DNA from: Martelella mediterranea DSM 17316
GTDB taxonomy: Bacteria; Pseudomonadota; Alphaproteobacteria; Rhizobiales; Rhizobiaceae
NCBI RefSeq assembly: GCF_002043005.1
Contig: NZ_CP020331.1
Coordinates: 434,001 to 498,000, forward strand
Length of the DNA: 64,000 nt
Direction of reading: 5' to 3'
Positions 62,710 through 64,000 of this stretch are shown in pieces (position 1 is the stretch's first letter; each line of letters starts with the position of its first letter). Position numbers and translations under genes: made by a program. The notes below the pieces were generated by a model. The model was given only the letters and a program-made list of their open reading frames with translations. It ran no database searches and was not told where the DNA came from.

Positions 62710-63279
62710 ATGGATGCATATGGACATTTGCGGATATTGGTCAGCCTCATCCTCGGGCTGGCGATCACGCGCGTACTGTCCGGTCTTTCCCGCCGCCTGC
62801 AGGAGCCGATCAAGACCAACGGCATGCATGTCCAGATCGTCTGGTCGCTGGTGCTTCTTCTCGGCGCCGTGCACTTCTGGTGGTGGGAGTTCGCCCTTCG
62901 CCTGATCACCCAATGGAATTTCTGGATCTACATATTCGTTCTGTCCTACGCCTCGCTGTTTTTCCTGATGTCGACCCTGCTTTATCCCGACCACATTCAG
63001 GGACAGGTTGATCGGGAGGATTTCTTCTTCCGGCGGCGGTCCGCGTTCTTTGCCCTGTTCGCGATCTCCTTCGCTTTCGATCTGGTCGACACGCTCATCA
63101 AGGGACGAGAGCACCTGACGTCCCTTGGCGTCTGGTATGGCTTCCGCCTTATTGCCGGAACCGTGGTCGCCCTGATCGCGATGAGAACCGAAGACAACCG
63201 GAAACTGATGTGGCTTGGACTGGGCTGGCTTGCAGGCAACACCGTCTGGATCACCGTGCTCTACGGCGCCCTGAACTGA
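62710..63279 (+). CDS. Multi-pass membrane protein of unknown function
   Basis: About 189 residues with five or six hydrophobic segments: around LRILVSLILGLAITRVLSGL, VQIVWSLVLLLGAVHFWWWEF, NFWIYIFVLSYASLFFLMSTLL, SAFFALFAISFAFDLVDTL, FRLIAGTVVALIA and LGWLAGNTVWITVLYGAL. ATG 62710 is the first before MDAYGHLRILVS; longer in-frame starts upstream add non-membrane sequence. I do not recognise a family motif that gives a function. It is alone on the strand, 246 bases after the HxlR gene. Confidence 0.6.
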   Translation: MDAYGHLRILVSLILGLAITRVLSGLSRRLQEPIKTNGMHVQIVWSLVLLLGAVHFWWWEFALRLITQWNFWIYIFVLSYASLFFLMSTLLYPDHIQGQVDREDFFFRRRSAFFALFAISFAFDLVDTLIKGREHLTSLGVWYGFRLIAGTVVALIAMRTEDNRKLMWLGLGWLAGNTVWITVLYGALN

Positions 63280-63379
63280 GCGGCACTTTGGACGCTTTTC
63301 GTCGGAGCGCTTCACTTTCTGCTGCAAGCGCCGCCAAACCGGATCGCGCGGCGATGCGCAATCTGCGCCGTCGGCCGGC

Positions 63380-63469
63380 CTGAATGACGAAATCAGGCAA
63401 TATGAAAAGTCCCTGATCCAGCGGATGCTTGCGACCTCCGGCAACAATGTCGCGGCAGCCCGCAACGGT
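63380..63469 (+). pseudogene. Fis-type HTH fragment of a regulator
   Basis: The frame reads LNDEIRQYEKSLIQRMLATSGNNVAAARNG, which resembles the start of the C-terminal Fis-like HTH (HTH_8) of sigma-54-dependent activators. It breaks before the recognition helix, and no AAA+ domain lies upstream. It is taken as a remnant; the rest of 63280-63475 contains nothing recognisable. Confidence 0.4.
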
Positions 63470-63475
63470 GCCCCA

Positions 63476-64000
63476 TCAGCGATCCTTGCCGTTCATGCCT
63501 GTCACGGCCTTCAGATCTTCCAGCAACTGCCGGACAACGGGAATGCCAAGAGAGCTGAGCCGGACATAGGCGCCGGTGGAAAGCCGACTGATCGGCGGAT
63601 CTGTCGGGCGGATGACGAGCCCGCCGATTTCGACATGATCGGCAAGCTGCAGCGGCGCCATCAGTTTGGCGCCCAGCGCGCGCGTCAGGTCCAGCGCCGC
63701 GGCAAAAGAGGTCGAATGGGCGATGATGCGCGGCGGGCTCAGCCGCTGCTCGGCGCAATAGCGCCGCAGCAAGGGCACGTTGTCGGTCGCGCCGCTATAG
63801 GCCACCCAGGAAAAGCCGGCCAGCTCGCGAGGCCCGAGCAACGGCAGTGCCGCCATCGGATCATCGGCTGCCATGATCACGGCAAGCTCGATCTCGGCCA
63901 CCGGTATGGCGGTGATCAGGGCATCGGGCTCCGATGGTTCGATCGCCCCAAGCACGACATCGAGACGGCCATCGCGCAGCATCGGCAGCGTCACCGCATT
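63476..64000 (-). CDS. LysR-family regulator, 5' end beyond the window
   Basis: The visible 174 C-terminal residues are the LysR substrate-binding domain: VTLPMLRDGRLDVVLGAIEP, then ELAVIMAADDPMAALPLLGPRELAGF, LTRALGAKLMAPLQLADHVEIGGLVI and the tail TGAYVRLSSLGIPVVRQLLEDLKA. The coding frame continues past base 64000, so the winged-helix domain lies in the next window. Regulated genes cannot be told from here. Confidence 0.82.
   Translation of the reverse strand, partial: NAVTLPMLRDGRLDVVLGAIEPSEPDALITAIPVAEIELAVIMAADDPMAALPLLGPRELAGFSWVAYSGATDNVPLLRRYCAEQRLSPPRIIAHSTSFAAALDLTRALGAKLMAPLQLADHVEIGGLVIRPTDPPISRLSTGAYVRLSSLGIPVVRQLLEDLKAVTGMNGKDR

Overview
The window reads as chromosome or megaplasmid DNA of a GC-rich alphaproteobacterium of the Hyphomicrobiales (Rhizobiales), probably Rhizobiaceae-like. 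The evidence is the density of ABC/TRAP sugar and organic-acid transport operons, the DUF2291 lipoprotein inside a ribose-type ABC operon, and a GCAATTCC...GGAATTGC intergenic repeat of the kind common in rhizobia. The genus cannot be fixed. I saw no rRNA, tRNA, CRISPR array, prophage or transposase gene.

Layout. (1) 1-2452: lower L-fucose pathway (2-keto-3-deoxy-L-fuconate dehydrogenase end, L-fuconate dehydratase, diketo-deoxyfuconate hydrolase). (2) 2796-14404: an apparently complete D-apiose/D-apionate cluster: ribose-type ABC importer with a DUF2291 lipoprotein, apsD, apnL, apnO, oiaK, the RuBisCO-like decarboxylase oiaX and a NanR-like GntR regulator. GGTATGAT motifs occur in both divergent control regions. 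(3) 14401-14756: a palindrome-rich element bounded by terminal inverted repeats. (4) 15139-18237: LysR regulator divergent from an NmrA / DUF1857 / NAD(P)-binding operon. (5) 18313-28812: DeoR regulator and TRAP transporter divergent from SDR, FAD amine oxidase, hydantoinase A and B, and RidA, a coherent nitrogen-compound pathway with unknown substrate. (6) 28923-36122: LacI regulator, VOC protein, aldo-keto reductase and a four-gene ABC sugar importer, with TACCGGTA operators before both transcription units. (7) 35898-39439: a scar region with a truncated VOC gene, a lower-GC secreted beta-helix protein that lacks an autotransporter barrel, and an M28 peptidase fragment. (8) 39459-49175: a second sugar-acid regulon: RraA-like aldolase, ABC importer, aldo-keto reductase, two enolase-superfamily dehydratases and an IclR regulator, with GAACT-N5-AGTTC operators before both transcription units. 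(9) 49278-55392: envelope-modification set (GT39, GT2-GtrA, PAP2 phosphatase) beside an OmpR/EnvZ-type two-component system. (10) 55456-64000: tandem amidohydrolases (one with a Tat signal), AraC regulator, orphan TrpB-like enzyme, EutQ-like cupin, a small conserved-looking protein, a QorB-like reductase divergent from a HxlR regulator, a membrane protein, a Fis-type HTH fragment and a LysR gene cut by the window end.

The window is a catabolic island series: each block couples one importer, one local regulator and a short pathway feeding pyruvate, lactate or tetrose-phosphate into central metabolism. The least-described parts are the hydantoinase/oxidase/RidA block, the two-dehydratase IclR block, and the amidohydrolase/TrpB-like neighbourhood.
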